DNA of 64,000 nt from Bromus sterilis (GCA_950022295.1 OX465596.1:212815501-212879500), one strand, 5' to 3'; counted from the stretch's first letter, positions 23,231 to 35,543 are shown. Notes: generated by a model from the sequence alone, not told the origin. Made by a program: numbers and translations.

Positions 23231-23880
23231 CACTTATGAGAACATGGTCGAAACATTGATGTAACCAGAAAATAAAGCAATATTGACAACAAAACTTCCT
23301 CACGAGGTATGAGAAAGCCGAAGGCTGAAATTCCACCAAGGTTAACCCGAAAAGTCGAAAGCTAGGTGCTACTGGAATCCCCAAACCGAGATCATCCGAA
23401 ACCAAGATAATAATCTGCTAGCGAGCACACAACAATATATACGAGTGGTTGGAAACCTGAACAATGAGACATCTACCCTGAGCGGCCCGCCATCACAGTC
23501 GTCCATAGGGGAAAAGACACCACATCCATATTACCATAGGATGCCTGCCAATCCTGTATGGACGTTTCACCTGGGGTACGCAGTAAACGAGGTAGAGCAG
23601 TCAACCCCAAGTGGAGGCTCAGTGGTCTCAAAGACGCCAACACATCTCGTCGCTAGCAAAAAATTATAGAGGAATCGGAGCCTCATGTAAACGAGAACCT
23701 AGATTTGTTTTTGAAAGGGGATAAGTTGCAGAGAGAAAAACAATGTTTCACTTCCTCACGGAAAAGGGATGGGAGGGTGGGGTAAGAAGAAAAAGAAAGA
23801 GTTCCTACTCTCCGATTTTTCCTTAGTAACTACAAAATATTTTCAAGACTCAACTTCGGCCAGTAAGGGGTCCTACAGTC

Positions 23881-23898
23881 AGTCCTGCTCTGATACCA
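23881..23898 (-). other. primer binding site, initiator tRNA-Met type, E1 copy 2
   Basis: On the - strand the site reads TGGTATCAGAGCAGGACT. It is a better match to the initiator tRNA-Met end than copy 1 (AGC versus AGA) and lies 3 bp from LTR3. Confidence 0.8.
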
Positions 23899-23901
23899 AG
23901 T

Positions 23902-26900
23902 TGTAGGGCCTCCGATGCGGTGCTAACTCGAGTTAGTCGCTTTCGCGTCTCGCTCAAGTTAGTAGCGCATAAAGAGCCACCGACTCACGACACTCGCACT
24001 CGTGTCGGTGCCGGATTCTCAACAACAAGTATAAGAACGAAGAACTTTAACTAAGACATAAATATATAGAGTCCAGGTCATACATCGCCACTGGATAATT
24101 ATTACATCATCTCAGAGGTCCATGGACCCAACAGAACATCATGCAACAAGCGGAAGACAAACACGACCGAGTACGGTCAAAATCCAAATTGCCCTAGAGA
24201 GGGCTGCACATAAAGAGTCCACCCACGGATCGTCGAAGCCCAACTGTAGGATCTACTGAACGAGATCGATCTCATCGCCATCCTCCGGGGGCACCTCCAC
24301 GAAGTATCGTCCAGTGCTCGGGTCGAGGTACTACTCCACTGCAGTGGCTGACCAGGCAAAACAGTAAAAGCACAAAAGGAAAACAGGGGTGAGATTATAT
24401 CATTACAGGATAACTAACTCCCTATGGTAAGATAAGATAAAGGTAAAGGTTGCAGCCGCACTAGCATATATGGTGGCTACCGCTCTATTAGAGTAGAGGT
24501 AAGATCCAAGAGGTACTCGTGACATCGCGTCATAAGTCTGCTATCCACCTACTTACGTCAAACATAACACAACCTGGATCTTCTCTCGGTCCCCCTGGAC
24601 GAAGAAAAGCAACCAAGGCACTCACACGGTAGGCAAGTTTTAATTAGGATTCAAATTGATGTTATTCTATGAACAAGGAGTAGGTCTCAAGTCGTCCATA
24701 ACCGCGGACACGGCTTTTTGAAAATATTTAACCTGCAGGGGTGTACCAACTGCCCATCATAGGCTTCGCATGTACGCCCGGTTTCCACTTGGCTAAGTAA
24801 ACGTCTGAAACTCCGGAATGTCAGAGTCCCTCTAACTAACAACACACAATTCCGGGTGGCCCCCGGGGAGTCGACATCCAATCCAAAAGCCGGCCAAGCT
24901 CTCGGATCGGTCTCTTCCGTATGGCTAAGGTCAGGTTTAGTCTCACCTATAAATCAGGGGACTTCCCTAGCTCACCGGTGTGGACCAACCAGAGGAACTA
25001 TGTCTCCGTTGGTCCGGGTTGTTTCGAAAACAGCTGGGGTACCAACCAAGCACACACACGTTTGCAAATAGTAAAACAGCTCGGGCCACATCTAGAACTG
25101 TATGAAGCTAGGTAGGTAAGAGCGGGGACCCCATAGAATCCCACACACGATTAGGCACGCTCGTCAAGAAACACAATACCCGGAACTCGGGACCTAGGTG
25201 ACTCAAATGGAACAAAACACCTGGCGGGAACAGCCTGGTCTCCCATCTTTCGTCAGGTATAAAATTAACATCATAATAATAATAAATATCAACCAACTTC
25301 TTTAATTAACATGATATCCCAAACCAATAACACAGGGTAAGCAGCAAGTTTTCCTACTCATACTAAGCAATGGCTGAGCAGCGGTAACTTAGCAATACAA
25401 TGTTTTGCTGGGGTGTAGGATCATGGCTGTTTGGTTTTGAACGAGGCATAAGCAAAATGGATAGGATCAAGCAAACGTTCTAGACTACAGCTAGGCAGGT
25501 AGGCAGAAAGGTATCAAGTAATGGTATAAATCTTCCCCTTGCCTGGGTAATCGGTCGTCGAAGCAGACACAGCAGGGTCCTCGGGCTCGGTGTCGGAAAT
25601 CTCCACGTAAGTCTCCTCGGTGGTCTTAGGTGCTAACGTAAGGTACCGGCAAGGAAAAGCACACAAGTAAGCAATGGGTGCAATGCACAGGCAAAGATGG
25701 TATGATCAAGTTTAATCGACAAGATGTGACCCTATCTAGTCAGATTTAAATGAAGGTGGTGACGACACGTCAACAACTTCATATGCAATTTATTTACGTA
25801 AAATGGTTTGGTCTTAGCCTTAATTTTGGTGTAGGTAACAAGGCAACATGAACAACAATAACAAATTAACAACAAGAGAAAGCATCGAGAAATTAATCTA
25901 TCGATTCCGGAGGCGAAAAGGTGTCGAAGAAAGTTGACACCGGACAAGTTTTCAATAGAAGGATCGGAGACCAGCCACCCTCATACAACAATATGTTTGG
26001 GGCTGTCCAAAGGATCAAGATCACAGATTGATGACATGGTGGACGATCCAAGGGAAAAGAAAGGATTTGGGCCAAGGTGGTGTATGTGAAAGGTTCACCC
26101 CAACTTGTATTTAGCAAAACACATATGGTCAGCACCCCTTAGCCATCACTTCAAAAAAAATCTGCCCCGTCAAAATGGCATGGCCACCACGAGGCAAAAG
26201 CAAAGGATTTGATAAAAAAAATGAAGGTGGCATATATGTGGGCAATCTCATATATTATCATTTTTATGTTGCTCAAATATAAAAATGTTGCCACCACAAT
26301 AATCCTTGGATTTCTACCCCAAAACAATATACAACAAGTTTGCATTTGATTTGGGATTTAAAAGAATACAAGGTTGAAGTTGCCAACAGGAAAAGAAAAA
26401 GAGCTAGGCAAAAGGAAAAAACAGAGGAGGGGCTCGGCCTCTCCACTGCTGGGTTGGTTCTCAGCAATCCTGGCCCAGCCCGATGCCTAACTGGCCTAGC
26501 CAGCAGCCCACGTGACCCTTGCCACTGGCAGGTGGGCCTGCCTCTCGGCGACACCACAAAACAAAAAGGTGGATTTAATCCACCTCGGGTGGAACTCGAA
26601 CCCGCCACCCCTTGGTTGCATTGCGCTGGCCGCACCACTAGGCCAGCACCATCAACACGTTGGAAATGCGCTACGGCTCTTGATAGCCTTGGCACTTGGG
26701 GTGCTCTGAACACCTCTGAAGAATTATTCAGAGATCAGCTGCAGCGGCAACATTCAGAGCAAGGAGAAACACACAAAAAATAAAAAAACGTCGGCCTTGC
26801 TCGCGCTGGATGGGATTCGAGCACAGGGTTGATCGATTCAAACCTCAGCACCAAGACCACCACGCTGCTACAGCTAAACACGCTGGATGAAGGATCTGGC

Positions 26901-28118
26901 ACCACTTAGTCATCGAAGGAGAAAAACTCTGAACGCAAGAAACACTAACGAAACTGACAGGCAGCCACATCTGATAGAGACAACAACGACGAAGAGACAC
27001 GACGGCGCTCGAGGCGTTTTGGCTGGGCAGGGCATGCGCTGGGCATGAGCCCACGTTCTGGGTGGCAAAAGGGATCACCTTGCGCCACGCCGTGGCCTAG
27101 CCGGCGACGCGCACGGCTCCCGACCGGCATCAACACACGGCACCTACATCCTACTCGCGTGAAACAGGGGAAGGGAGAGGCGTCACGGCTCACAGCGAGG
27201 GCTGCTGTAGTCGTACGGCTCGGGGACGTGGTCGACGGCGTCCTCGACGAGGGTGACCCGCGCGGGGGAAAGCAGCTTCAGGCCATGGGCCTCCTATCCA
27301 TGGAGGCTTTAGAGAGCGCTGGGAGGAAGGAGAAGAGGGGTGGCGGCGCAAGGGAGGAGGAAGGGGGCTAGGTTTCGAGAGAGGCTCCGGAGGGGGCTAG
27401 ATAAAGAGGGGGAAGAGGGCGACGTGGCTCCAGGAGGTCCTCTCCTCCACGGCCACGCCATGTGCGTGAGGAAAAGGTGAGAGGAGGGGGATGACAGGTG
27501 GGCCAAGACTGGAGGAAGATGAGAGGAAAAGGGAAAAAACAGGAGGGGGCGCTTGGGCTGGATTCGGGCAGGCCCAAGTGGGCTGCCTGCTGGTCTGGCT
27601 CTAGAGAGAAAAAGAGAGAAAAAATGATGGGTTTTCCATTAAAAATATAGCAGAAAAATCCCAAGAGTTTTCCAGAGCAGACCATGAGTGAGAAAAACAT
27701 AACAAAATATGTTTTGGAATCCTTGCAATATTCCCCAATTTATAAAATTGGTCTGAGCATTTTTGGAGCAACTAAAATGTGGGGCCATTTTTAAAATTCA
27801 AATCACATTGAACTGTGGCCCAAATTTTTAGAGCTGCAAAAAATGGAGCAAGGCTTTTAAAAAGCTTGGGAGGGGCAAGGAATTGGCTATGCCAAGTTTG
27901 GGATCAAGGAGAGCATGCATGCAACATTGAAAAATCTTCAAACACCCATCTTGAACCATTTTGGATGCAAAAACAAACAAACCAAATGGGCTCCAATCCC
28001 AATGCAAATTTAAATCACCACATGAAATTATAATGTTTAGCATCATGCCAAGTTACAGAGTCAACAGACAAAGTACAATCTCATGGTGATTCTTATTTAT
28101 TGCTCATGGGCTGTTACA
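23902..28118 (-). repeat. LTR3 of E1 (5' LTR of the array, 4217 bp)
   Basis: It is collinear with LTR2 at an offset of about 9319 bp and has the same length. Its right end GGGCTGTTACA is followed directly by sequence of element E2 and not by a polypurine tract, so this is the true outer 5' end of the insertion. The tRNA-like modules recur at about 26588-26663 and 26803-26878. In the second one the B box is damaged. Confidence 0.88.
26588..26663 (-). repeat. tRNA-like module a in LTR3
   Basis: It has the same A box (TGGCCTAGTGG), 43-nt spacing and B box as the copy at 17270-17345, with no change in the boxes. Confidence 0.65.
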
Positions 28119-29306
28119 GGCACGCTCTGGGTGCCAAAGGCTCCACCTTGAGCAAGAGTGCGTGCACCGAATCACTGGGCTAGCCGGCGACACGCGCGGC
28201 TCGAGCTTGCTGCCAGAAATGCGATAGATGGCGCCACCTAGCTACGTGCTACACCTAATGCTCGGGACCTACAGGAACTACTTGAGACTCACCGGGAGGA
28301 GGGCGGGAACGATCTCGATTGCTCGAAGGAGGACGGGGTCGACGTCGGGGAAGAAGACACGCCATGGCTCGGCCTTGGCTCCTAAGGCGAGGCTGCGGGT
28401 CGGGAAGACGAGGTCGAAGACGGTGGCTGAGGCCACCATGCTCCTGGAGCTACTGCGGCGAACGGGGAGGACGACCACGTCGACGGCGTCGACGATCGGG
28501 AGCACGGGCTCCGGCGAGTTTGAACCATGGACCTCTTGTCCATGCGGAGGCCGAACCAAGACGAGGAAGAGGGATGGCGGCGCGAAGGAAAACGGGAAGG
28601 GCTAGGGTTCACGGAGGGGGGATCAAGGCTCGGTTAAAAGGGGGGAGGAGGAGGAGCTGTCGGCCGTCAAATCACCGGAGGAGCGACGTGGCTCTCTGGG
28701 ATGGCTTCCGTACAGAGGAGGAAGACGAGCTCCTCCACTTGGGCCTCGAAGATCGGGTTGGGCTAGAAGGAGATGAGAAGAGGCCCAATGCACTGGAACA
28801 ATGAACAATACCTCTGCATTTATTCTTTTAAATAAAAGATAGCAGAAGAAAGGCAATAGAAGAAATAGCGAGGGACATCATAAAATCATATAAAAATATG
28901 ATTATGAATCCTTAGCATATATAGGGTTTTTAGAAAATGATATGGGTTAAAATATTTAAGTAATTCAAATAACATTTGAATTGATTCAAATTTACTTTGA
29001 ACTACAACCCCATTTTCTGGACATGATTAAATCATGGGAATTAGCAAGTAGTTTCATCCTGGCACAACATGATGATATCCAAAGGGTCTTGCTTAGGGGA
29101 GAAAGGATGAGGCTCGGGAAAATTGGCACGGCCGGGAAAATAAAAGAAAAATAATTAGAAACAATCCTTTTAAGTAATCATAAAAATGCTTGGGCATTTT
29201 TCTGTCACGTGGATTATTGCAAAGAATAAATGTGCAAATTATTATCCCCAATGGGAAAAATAAAAGTGCAAATTTTTCTGGATGTTGCTAGTTTTGGGCT
29301 GTTACA
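28119..29306 (-). repeat. left (3') LTR of E2, truncated
   Basis: It matches 33608-34786 closely along its length, starting at GGCACGCTCTGGGTGCC. About 3.4 kb of LTR that should lie further left are absent; element E1 stands there instead. Open frames of up to 161 codons on both strands are GC-rich and unconserved in frame, and I do not call them genes. Confidence 0.8.
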
Positions 29307-30146
29307 ACTCGCCACCACCAACAGAGGATCTCGTCCCGAGATCCGGCATAACCCGGGGGGAAGGGACCGAGAAGTTGCAAGAAGAAAGATCGATCGAACG
29401 AATGAAACTTCCCGACACCACCAACATAGGCTTTGCTCATCGTGACAACGATGTTTTCTTCCGTCAGGATCCAACCTGCTTGGAGATGCCGATATCGGAG
29501 AAGAAACTTCCGAAGCCACGGGAAAATGATCGAGAGCAAGCTCGGATCAAACGAGGGGATATCGCAACAAAACTGCATCCACTTGAGAAAAGAAACTCAA
29601 AGTCTCTGGAATAAGATTACCTACGTGCTACTGGAAGCCACGAAAATGAGAATCCGAATCGAAACAATACCATACCAGCATTTCTACAATAACATCACTC
29701 AGGAAGGTGCGAAAACCTGGACAACGAGACAGGACAGAGGAGGATCCACACACAGTGCCGACTACAGCGGACAAAGGGGGGTAGACGAAGCGGGAGGTTC
29801 AGAATCAATTAGTTGGATAATAACCAGGCAACCTGGTTCGCTGTTTCACGTGGTCCGCACATTTGTCGATGTAGAGTGACAAGCCCATGAGCCATGCTCA
29901 GCAAGTTCGAAGTACGCCGACCAACCCGCTGCTGATAAAGTATTGGTCCGACTAAAATCTCCTAAACGAGAACCTAGATTTGGTTTTGAAGAGGATAAGT
30001 TGAAGGAGAAAACATTACGTCGCACTTCCTTACCAGAGGGAGGGGATAAGGAGTAAACAGTATCTTACTCTCTGATAACTAACTTAGTAACTACAAAATA
30101 GTTTTTGTCTAGACTCAACTTCGACCAGTAAAGGGATCCTACAGTC
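29307..30146 (-). other. internal region of E2 without coding domains
   Basis: About 840 bp lie between the LTR and the primer site. The end near 29307-29350 resembles the polypurine-side sequence of E1 (GGACGAGATCCT on the - strand). No retroviral motif is found on either strand. The frame 29433-29879 has no recognisable domain. Confidence 0.5.
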
Positions 30147-30164
30147 GGTATGGCTCTGATACCA
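30147..30164 (-). other. primer binding site, initiator tRNA-Met type (E2)
   Basis: TGGTATCAGAGCCATACC on the - strand matches the initiator tRNA-Met 3' end over TGGTATCAGAGCCA. It lies 3 bp from the LTR. Confidence 0.8.
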
Positions 30165-30965
30165 AGTTGTAAGGCCCGATATGCGGTACTGTTCCATATC
30201 TACATGTTTCCATCTAGATCCGGGGATGAAGCACATATCGGTCCCACCGCGACATATGACAATGCCATATGCCCCAGATTTCCAACATGATATCACAACA
30301 TTACAGCTACAAGAATACAACATCTCATACAATCGACATACAACTTCCTTAAATACATTACTTCAGCGGAAGATACATGTATGAGTACATACTACAATCA
30401 AATGCCTAGTGGCAAAGAGAAAATCATCGATCCCCATAACCACAAGGGTCCAGGCCCTCCGCCGGGATCCGCCTAACTAGTCGTCGTCGAGCCTCCATGT
30501 GAAACGTCAATCACCATACCTATTGTCGATCAAGAACCCTGAAAAGAGTTTGGGGGTAGTATCATGAGTATAGAAGTACTCAACATCCAACTGTAGTGGT
30601 CAACTGACCCAGCAAGGACTTCATCACTCGTCATTCTAGGATAACTAGTAGTTTACGGTAAGGATGGGGTAAGTGGTGAGGTTGCTGCCGCACTAGCATA
30701 TATGATGTGGCTAACGAACTAAAGAGTAAGATGAGAAGCCAAGCATTCGATGAGGAAATGCCTCCAACAACTCTGCTATCCACCAACTTACGCAATCATT
30801 ACACCTATCCAATCCTTCTCCTCCTCTTCGCATCCCGACGAAGAAGAAGCAGTCAAGGCACACACACGTTGATCAAGTTATATTAGGATTATCTCAGTTG
30901 TTGTCTATGAACAAGGAGTAGGTCTCAGGTCGTCCATAACCGTGGACACGGCTTCTCGAAAAGAT

Positions 30966-31685
30966 TTAACCCTGCAGGGGTGTACCAACTGCCCATTACA
31001 AGGCTCTGCACGCATGCCCATCTCTCTCAGTCGGGCCCGTTAAAGACACTCATTGAAGAGTTGTTCCAAGAGATCCGGACGTCAGTTCCCTCTAACTAAC
31101 AACGCACAAATCCGGGTGGCCCCCGGTGAGTCGACATCCAACTCAAAAGCCGGCCGCGCTCACGAATTGGCCTCTATCGTCTAGACTAGGTCGGGTTAGC
31201 TACCCAAACCGTGTGGGAAGCCCCCTAGCTCCCTGGGGTGGACCAACAAGAAAAACACTGTCTCCGCTGGCCCGAGTTGTTTTAAATTTGTTGGGAGCTC
31301 ACCGATCACACACACATTTAACTCTGCAGGGGTGTACCAACTGCCCATTACAATGCTCCGCACGCACGCCCATCATTATCAGTTGCTACCCATGATAGGC
31401 AACCATTTTATGATTTAGTCCCAAGAGATCGGGAACGATAGGTCCCTCTAGCTAACAACGAACAAATCCGGGTGGCCCCCGGGTAGTCGACACCCAATCC
31501 AAAAGCCGGCCACGCTCTCGGATCGTACTCTTCCGTATGACGCAGGTCGGATAGCCGGTTAATCACACATGGGAAACCGGGTCCTAGCTGATCGGGTGGA
31601 CCAACAGAGAAACCATGTCTCCACTGGCCCAAGTTGTTTGAAAATCTGCCGTCCGCGGACCAGTCACACACACGTTTCAAATGAT
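30966..31685. repeat. two-unit tandem duplication (about 360 bp each) inside the E2 LTR
   Basis: CTGCAGGGGTGTACCAACTG occurs near 30972 and again near 31325. Further matching blocks follow in the same order: AATCCGGGTGGCCCCCGG, then AAAAGCCGGCC, then a GGACCAACA block. E1, E3 and E4 LTRs have one unit each, so the second unit is a gain in E2. Confidence 0.7.
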
Positions 31686-33044
31686 AAATCAGCTTGGGCC
31701 ACCACTAGAAATGTTTGAAGCTAGGTAGGTAAGAAGAGGGGACCCCGTAGTATCCCACACGCGGTTAGGCACGCTCGTCAAGAGACACAATACCCAGAAC
31801 TCGGGTCCTAGGTGACTCGAATAGAACAAAGCATCGAGACGGGATAGCCTAGACCTTCCATCCTTCGTCGAATATAGTCAACATTATAATAATCATATCA
31901 TCCACAACAATATAATAATGTGATATCCCAAACCAAGGAGTAACAGGGGGTAACATTCGTAGCATCCTAAGCATGCATACTAAGCAGGAGCTGAGCAACG
32001 AGCAATAGTAACATAGCAGTACATGGTTTGCTGGGAGGGGACATGGTTGTATTGGTTTAAGAGAGGCTGTAAACATGTGGTAGAATCAAACATCAAACCT
32101 AACCTAAACTAGCATGCAAACCGCTGGTTATAATAGAACGGATCATAAGTAATGTATAGTCCTTGCCTGTTGATAAGTCGGGTTCCGAAGGTGTAGTCGA
32201 TCGCAAACTCACATCGTCTCTGAAAGATCCACGGGAGCACACAAGAAGATAACACTGGAAAGCAATCAACGAGGATGCAATCTATTACTACGGAGCAACA
32301 CAAGCAAGCAATGCACAAACAAGCATGACCAAGTATGATGTATGTTATTTTAATAGCATGGCATGAACATACGAACGGGCAAGTTTAAATGAAGCTCAGG
32401 AATCACGGTGCAATGTTCCCAACAATCTCCATATGCATTAGGTGGGTGATCAATGGATCCGGAGGATCCTTACGTTTTATTTACTATGATGCATGATCAT
32501 GGTATGTGCAAAGACTAGAACATATTATCAACAAGAATTGCCCACACTTGAGAATAAACCTCGAGGCGGGATTCCCTCACTTAAAAAGAATGCAAATGGC
32601 ATGGCATAATATGATGCACCTAATGCATCTATTATAAACAATGAAATAAAGAGCGAGACAACGCTACCGACAATCTATGGTCACGGAAGAACTACGGTGC
32701 TCGGAACACGGGAAAAGAACGAAGAGTTGAACCATGTGCAACATATGAGGGGCTAGGTACAAAATACACCATCGCCAAATAATGCATGCCCATTCGAGAA
32801 AATGAACAACACCATCACCTTCCTCATATTTTTCTACCCCAAAATCATGTATGACATGATTTATTTAGAGTTAGGATGCACATGACACAAACAAACGCAG
32901 AACATGGCAGATTTGAAAGAATTTGAAACAAACTCCAAACAGAAAAAGGAGGGAACCCTCCCTTGGGCTGTCTCCGACTGAAGAGGCCCGACAGCGCTGC
33001 ATCAAAAATAAATAAAAGAAAGGTTGAGAAAATCCGACCCGAAG

Positions 33045-33101
33045 GGAATCAATCCCTCCACCTCTCGGATACAAACGGCGAGCATACACCACTGCACCAA
33101 G
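33045..33101 (-). repeat. tRNA-like module iii in the E2 LTR
   Basis: On the - strand there is an A-box-like TGGTGCAGTGG. Forty-four nt on is a B-box-like GGATTGATTCC (9 of 11). It is the weakest of the three modules. Confidence 0.45.
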
Positions 33102-33204
33102 CTACAAGTTTTGACAGAGAACTAAACTGAAGCAAGATATAACAGGCGTGGCACTAACTGAAACTGCAAGCAATGCAAAAACACGGGTAAAAAGGGGGCG
33201 GCTT

Positions 33205-33285
33205 GGGGCTGGTAGGGATCGAACCCGCAACCTCTCGTTGCAATCCAGGCGCTCAAGCCACTGGGTTACTGCTGCAAACGATAGG
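33205..33285 (-). repeat. tRNA-like module ii in the E2 LTR
   Basis: On the - strand the A box TAACCCAGTGG (10 of 11) is followed after 43 nt by a perfect B box GGTTCGATCCC. An anticodon-arm-like CTGGATTGCAACGAG (loop ATTGCAA) sits at the right place between them. Acceptor pairing is poor, so a functional tRNA is not claimed. Confidence 0.65.
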
Positions 33286-33361
33286 AAATCCCTACGATTG
33301 GAAATAAAACGGAAATGAGCCTGCGATGCAAAAATACAGAAAAAGGTTGTGAATTGCATTG

Positions 33362-33431
33362 GCCAGGGGATTTGATCCCACGCCCTATAGATTACAACCA
33401 GAGCGCCCACACCACAGGGCTACTGCTGCTG
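33362..33431 (-). repeat. tRNA-like module i in the E2 LTR
   Basis: On the - strand the A box TAGCCCTGTGG (10 of 11) lies 44 nt before a B box GGATCAAATCC (10 of 11). An arm with loop TTGTAAT lies between them. Confidence 0.6.
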
Positions 33432-34786
33432 GACTGGCTGGAGAGCGGACCTGACAGAAGATAAACAGCCAAGGCGCTATCTCTGAACTGAAAACCAAGA
33501 TACTTACGAAGAGCTACACTGGCGACAGAGATCAACGACGATGAGGCATGGGCTGCGTTGGGTGTTCTCTGTCCGGGCAGGGGCATGCGCTGGGGCACGA
33601 GGGCATGCTCTGGGTGCCAAAGGCTCCACCTTGAGAACGAGTGCGCGCACCACACCACTGGGCTAGACGATGACACGCACGGCTCGAGCTTGCTGCCAGA
33701 AACGTGATATACGGCGCCACCTAGCTACGTGCTACACCTAACGCTCAAGACCTACAGGAACTACTCAAGACTCACCGGGAGGAGGCCCGGGACGAGCTCA
33801 GTTGCGCAGAGGAGGACGGGGTCGACGTCGGGGAAGAAGACACGCCATGGCTCGGCCTTGGATCCTAAGGCGAGGCTGCGGGTCGGGAAGACGAGCTCGA
33901 AGACAGTGGCTGCGGCCACCATGATCCTGGAGCTACTGCGGCAAACGGGGAGGATGACCACGTCGACGGCGTCGACGATCGAGAGCACGGGCTCCAGCGA
34001 GTTTGAACCATGGACCTCCTGTCCATGGGGAGGCCGGACCGAGACAAGGAAGAGGGATGTCGGCGCGAAGGAAAACGGGAAGGACTAGGGTTCACGGAGG
34101 AAGGGTCAAGGCTCGGTTAAAAGGGGGAGGAGGAGGAGCTGCTGACCGTTAAATCACCAGAGGAGCGGCGTGGCTCTCTGGGATGGCTTCCGTACAAAGG
34201 AGGAAGACGAGCTCCTCCACTTGGGCCTAGAAGATCGGGTTGGGCTGGAAGGAGATGAGAAGAGGCCCAATGCCACTAGAATAATGAACAATACCTCTGC
34301 ATTTATTCTTTTAAATAAAAGATAGCAGAAGAAAGGCAATAGAAGAAATAGCGAGGGACATCATAAAATCATATAAAAATATGATTATGAATCCTTAGCA
34401 TATATAGGGTTTTTAGAAAATGATATGGTTTAAAATATTGAAGTAATTCAAATTTGAATTGATTCAAATTTACTTTGAACTACAACCCCATTTCTGGACA
34501 TGATTAAGTCATGGGAATTAGCAAGTAATTTCATCATGGCACAACATGATGATATCCAAAGGGTCTTGCTTAGGGGAGAAAGGATGAGGCTAAGGAAAAT
34601 TGGCACGACCGGGAAAAGAAAGAAAGAAAAATAATTAGAAACAATCCTTTTAAGTAATCATAAAAATGCTTGGGCATTTTTCTGTCACGTGGATTATTGC
34701 AAAGAATAAATGTGCAAATTATTATCCCCAATGGGAAAAATAGAAGTGCAAGTTTTTCTGGATTTTGCTAGTTTTGGGCTCTTACA

Positions 34787-35543
34787 ACATGCTTGAGTGA
34801 CAAAAACATGACTCTAGGGGATGTGTTGTTGCCACAAGGGGGAAAACAATGGTGCTTGTAACCGCGGTTGCAAGGATTGTTTACTTTACGCAAAGTGCTT
34901 TTTAATGCAGTTGTCTGTTGTTTTGGGTTTACACTTTGGGTGGGGCTCGCAACTTAATACCAGCGAGATGTTCTGGTTAGATATCTCAAGGTGGATGATT
35001 AGTAGTAGATGCAGTTGGATTTCGGTCTACTTATTTTGGCGTACCGCACATGCTTTTGAGCCTCATCCTTTCTTTGTAGCATAGTTAGCATTACGGTACG
35101 TTTTTAATCCTGTCAATTGTCCAATTGTGATTTTTTTATCTCGCATAGCAGTTTTATCGTCTTTTGGGAGAGATAAATCACTAGTGAACATCACGGGACC
35201 CCGGTCCATATTCTCATCACTGTTTACACGCTCTTTTATTTTCCTGCCGTTACTTTCTAGATGTTATCATTATCCCTTGTGTTTGATCCTTTGTAAACAA
35301 CAAGGCCGGAGAGATTGACAACCTCTCTATACTCGTTGGGAAGCAAAGCTATCTGTATCTGTGTGTAGCTCCAGGAGAAGCAAGTGATTTCCAACGGCGA
35401 GTCACTTGCCGAACCACCTACTTATCATTATCGGAGTCCTACGGGAGACGATCTTTTCAACCTTGGTATCTTTGCCAAGGGAAATTTGCCGCTACACTAC
35501 ATCTAAGCTTCCACTTGGGGTAACCAACGAGGATAGAGTATCA
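34787..35543 (+). mobile_element. LTR fragment of the X family, left-truncated by E2
   Basis: The last 98 bp (35446-35543) match the LTR end of element X (2357-2455), including the final GAGTATCA. The rest is an AT-rich stretch with no coding potential. It begins exactly at the outer end of E2 and ends at the LINE fragment. It is probably an X-family LTR that inserted beside or into the LINE and was later interrupted by E2. Confidence 0.6.

Larger units (their letters stand above)
8569..28118 (-). mobile_element. E1: tandem Tekay-type Ty3/gypsy element, LTR-internal-LTR-internal-LTR
   Basis: Three LTR copies and two internal regions lie in one head-to-tail array on the - strand. They are a truncated LTR1 (8569-9524), internal 1 (9525-14582), LTR2 (14583-18799), internal 2 (18800-23901) and LTR3 (23902-28118). 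Both full LTRs are 4217 bp and the start-to-start period is 9319 bp. Gag with a CCHC knuckle, protease, reverse transcriptase, RNase H and integrase are recognisable in both internals. A chromodomain-like tail on integrase and a Met-tRNA primer site indicate the chromovirus branch, Tekay (Del) clade. Such arrays usually arise by unequal exchange between LTRs of allelic or sister copies. Both copies are inactivated by different lesions. Confidence 0.85.
28119..34786 (-). mobile_element. E2: coding-free relative of the Tekay-type elements (LARD-like)
   Basis: The left LTR remnant (28119-29306) is followed by an 861-bp internal region and a right LTR of 4619 bp (30168-34786), all on the - strand. 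The LTR ends and the Met-type primer site resemble those of E1. The internal region holds a polypurine-side sequence like that of E1 and a primer site, but no gag or pol. It is therefore a non-autonomous large-LTR derivative or an internal deletion. E1 interrupts its left LTR at 28118/28119, so E2 is older than E1 at this site. Confidence 0.75.
30168..34786 (-). repeat. right (5') LTR of E2 (4619 bp)
   Basis: On the + strand the LTR runs from TGTAAGGCCCG to GGGCTCTTACA. Its low-coordinate third resembles the LTRs of E1, E3 and E4 but contains a tandem duplication (about 30966-31319 and 31320-31685). Three sense-strand tRNA-like modules lie at 33045-33431. A likely core promoter (pyrimidine run with TTTTAACC on the - strand) is near 34110. 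Confidence 0.8.

Noticed and set aside
28319..28804. Arginine/glycine-rich 161-codon frame on the + strand
   Set aside because: It is antisense to the E2 LTR and GC-biased. The frame is shortened in the matching LTR at 33729-34088.
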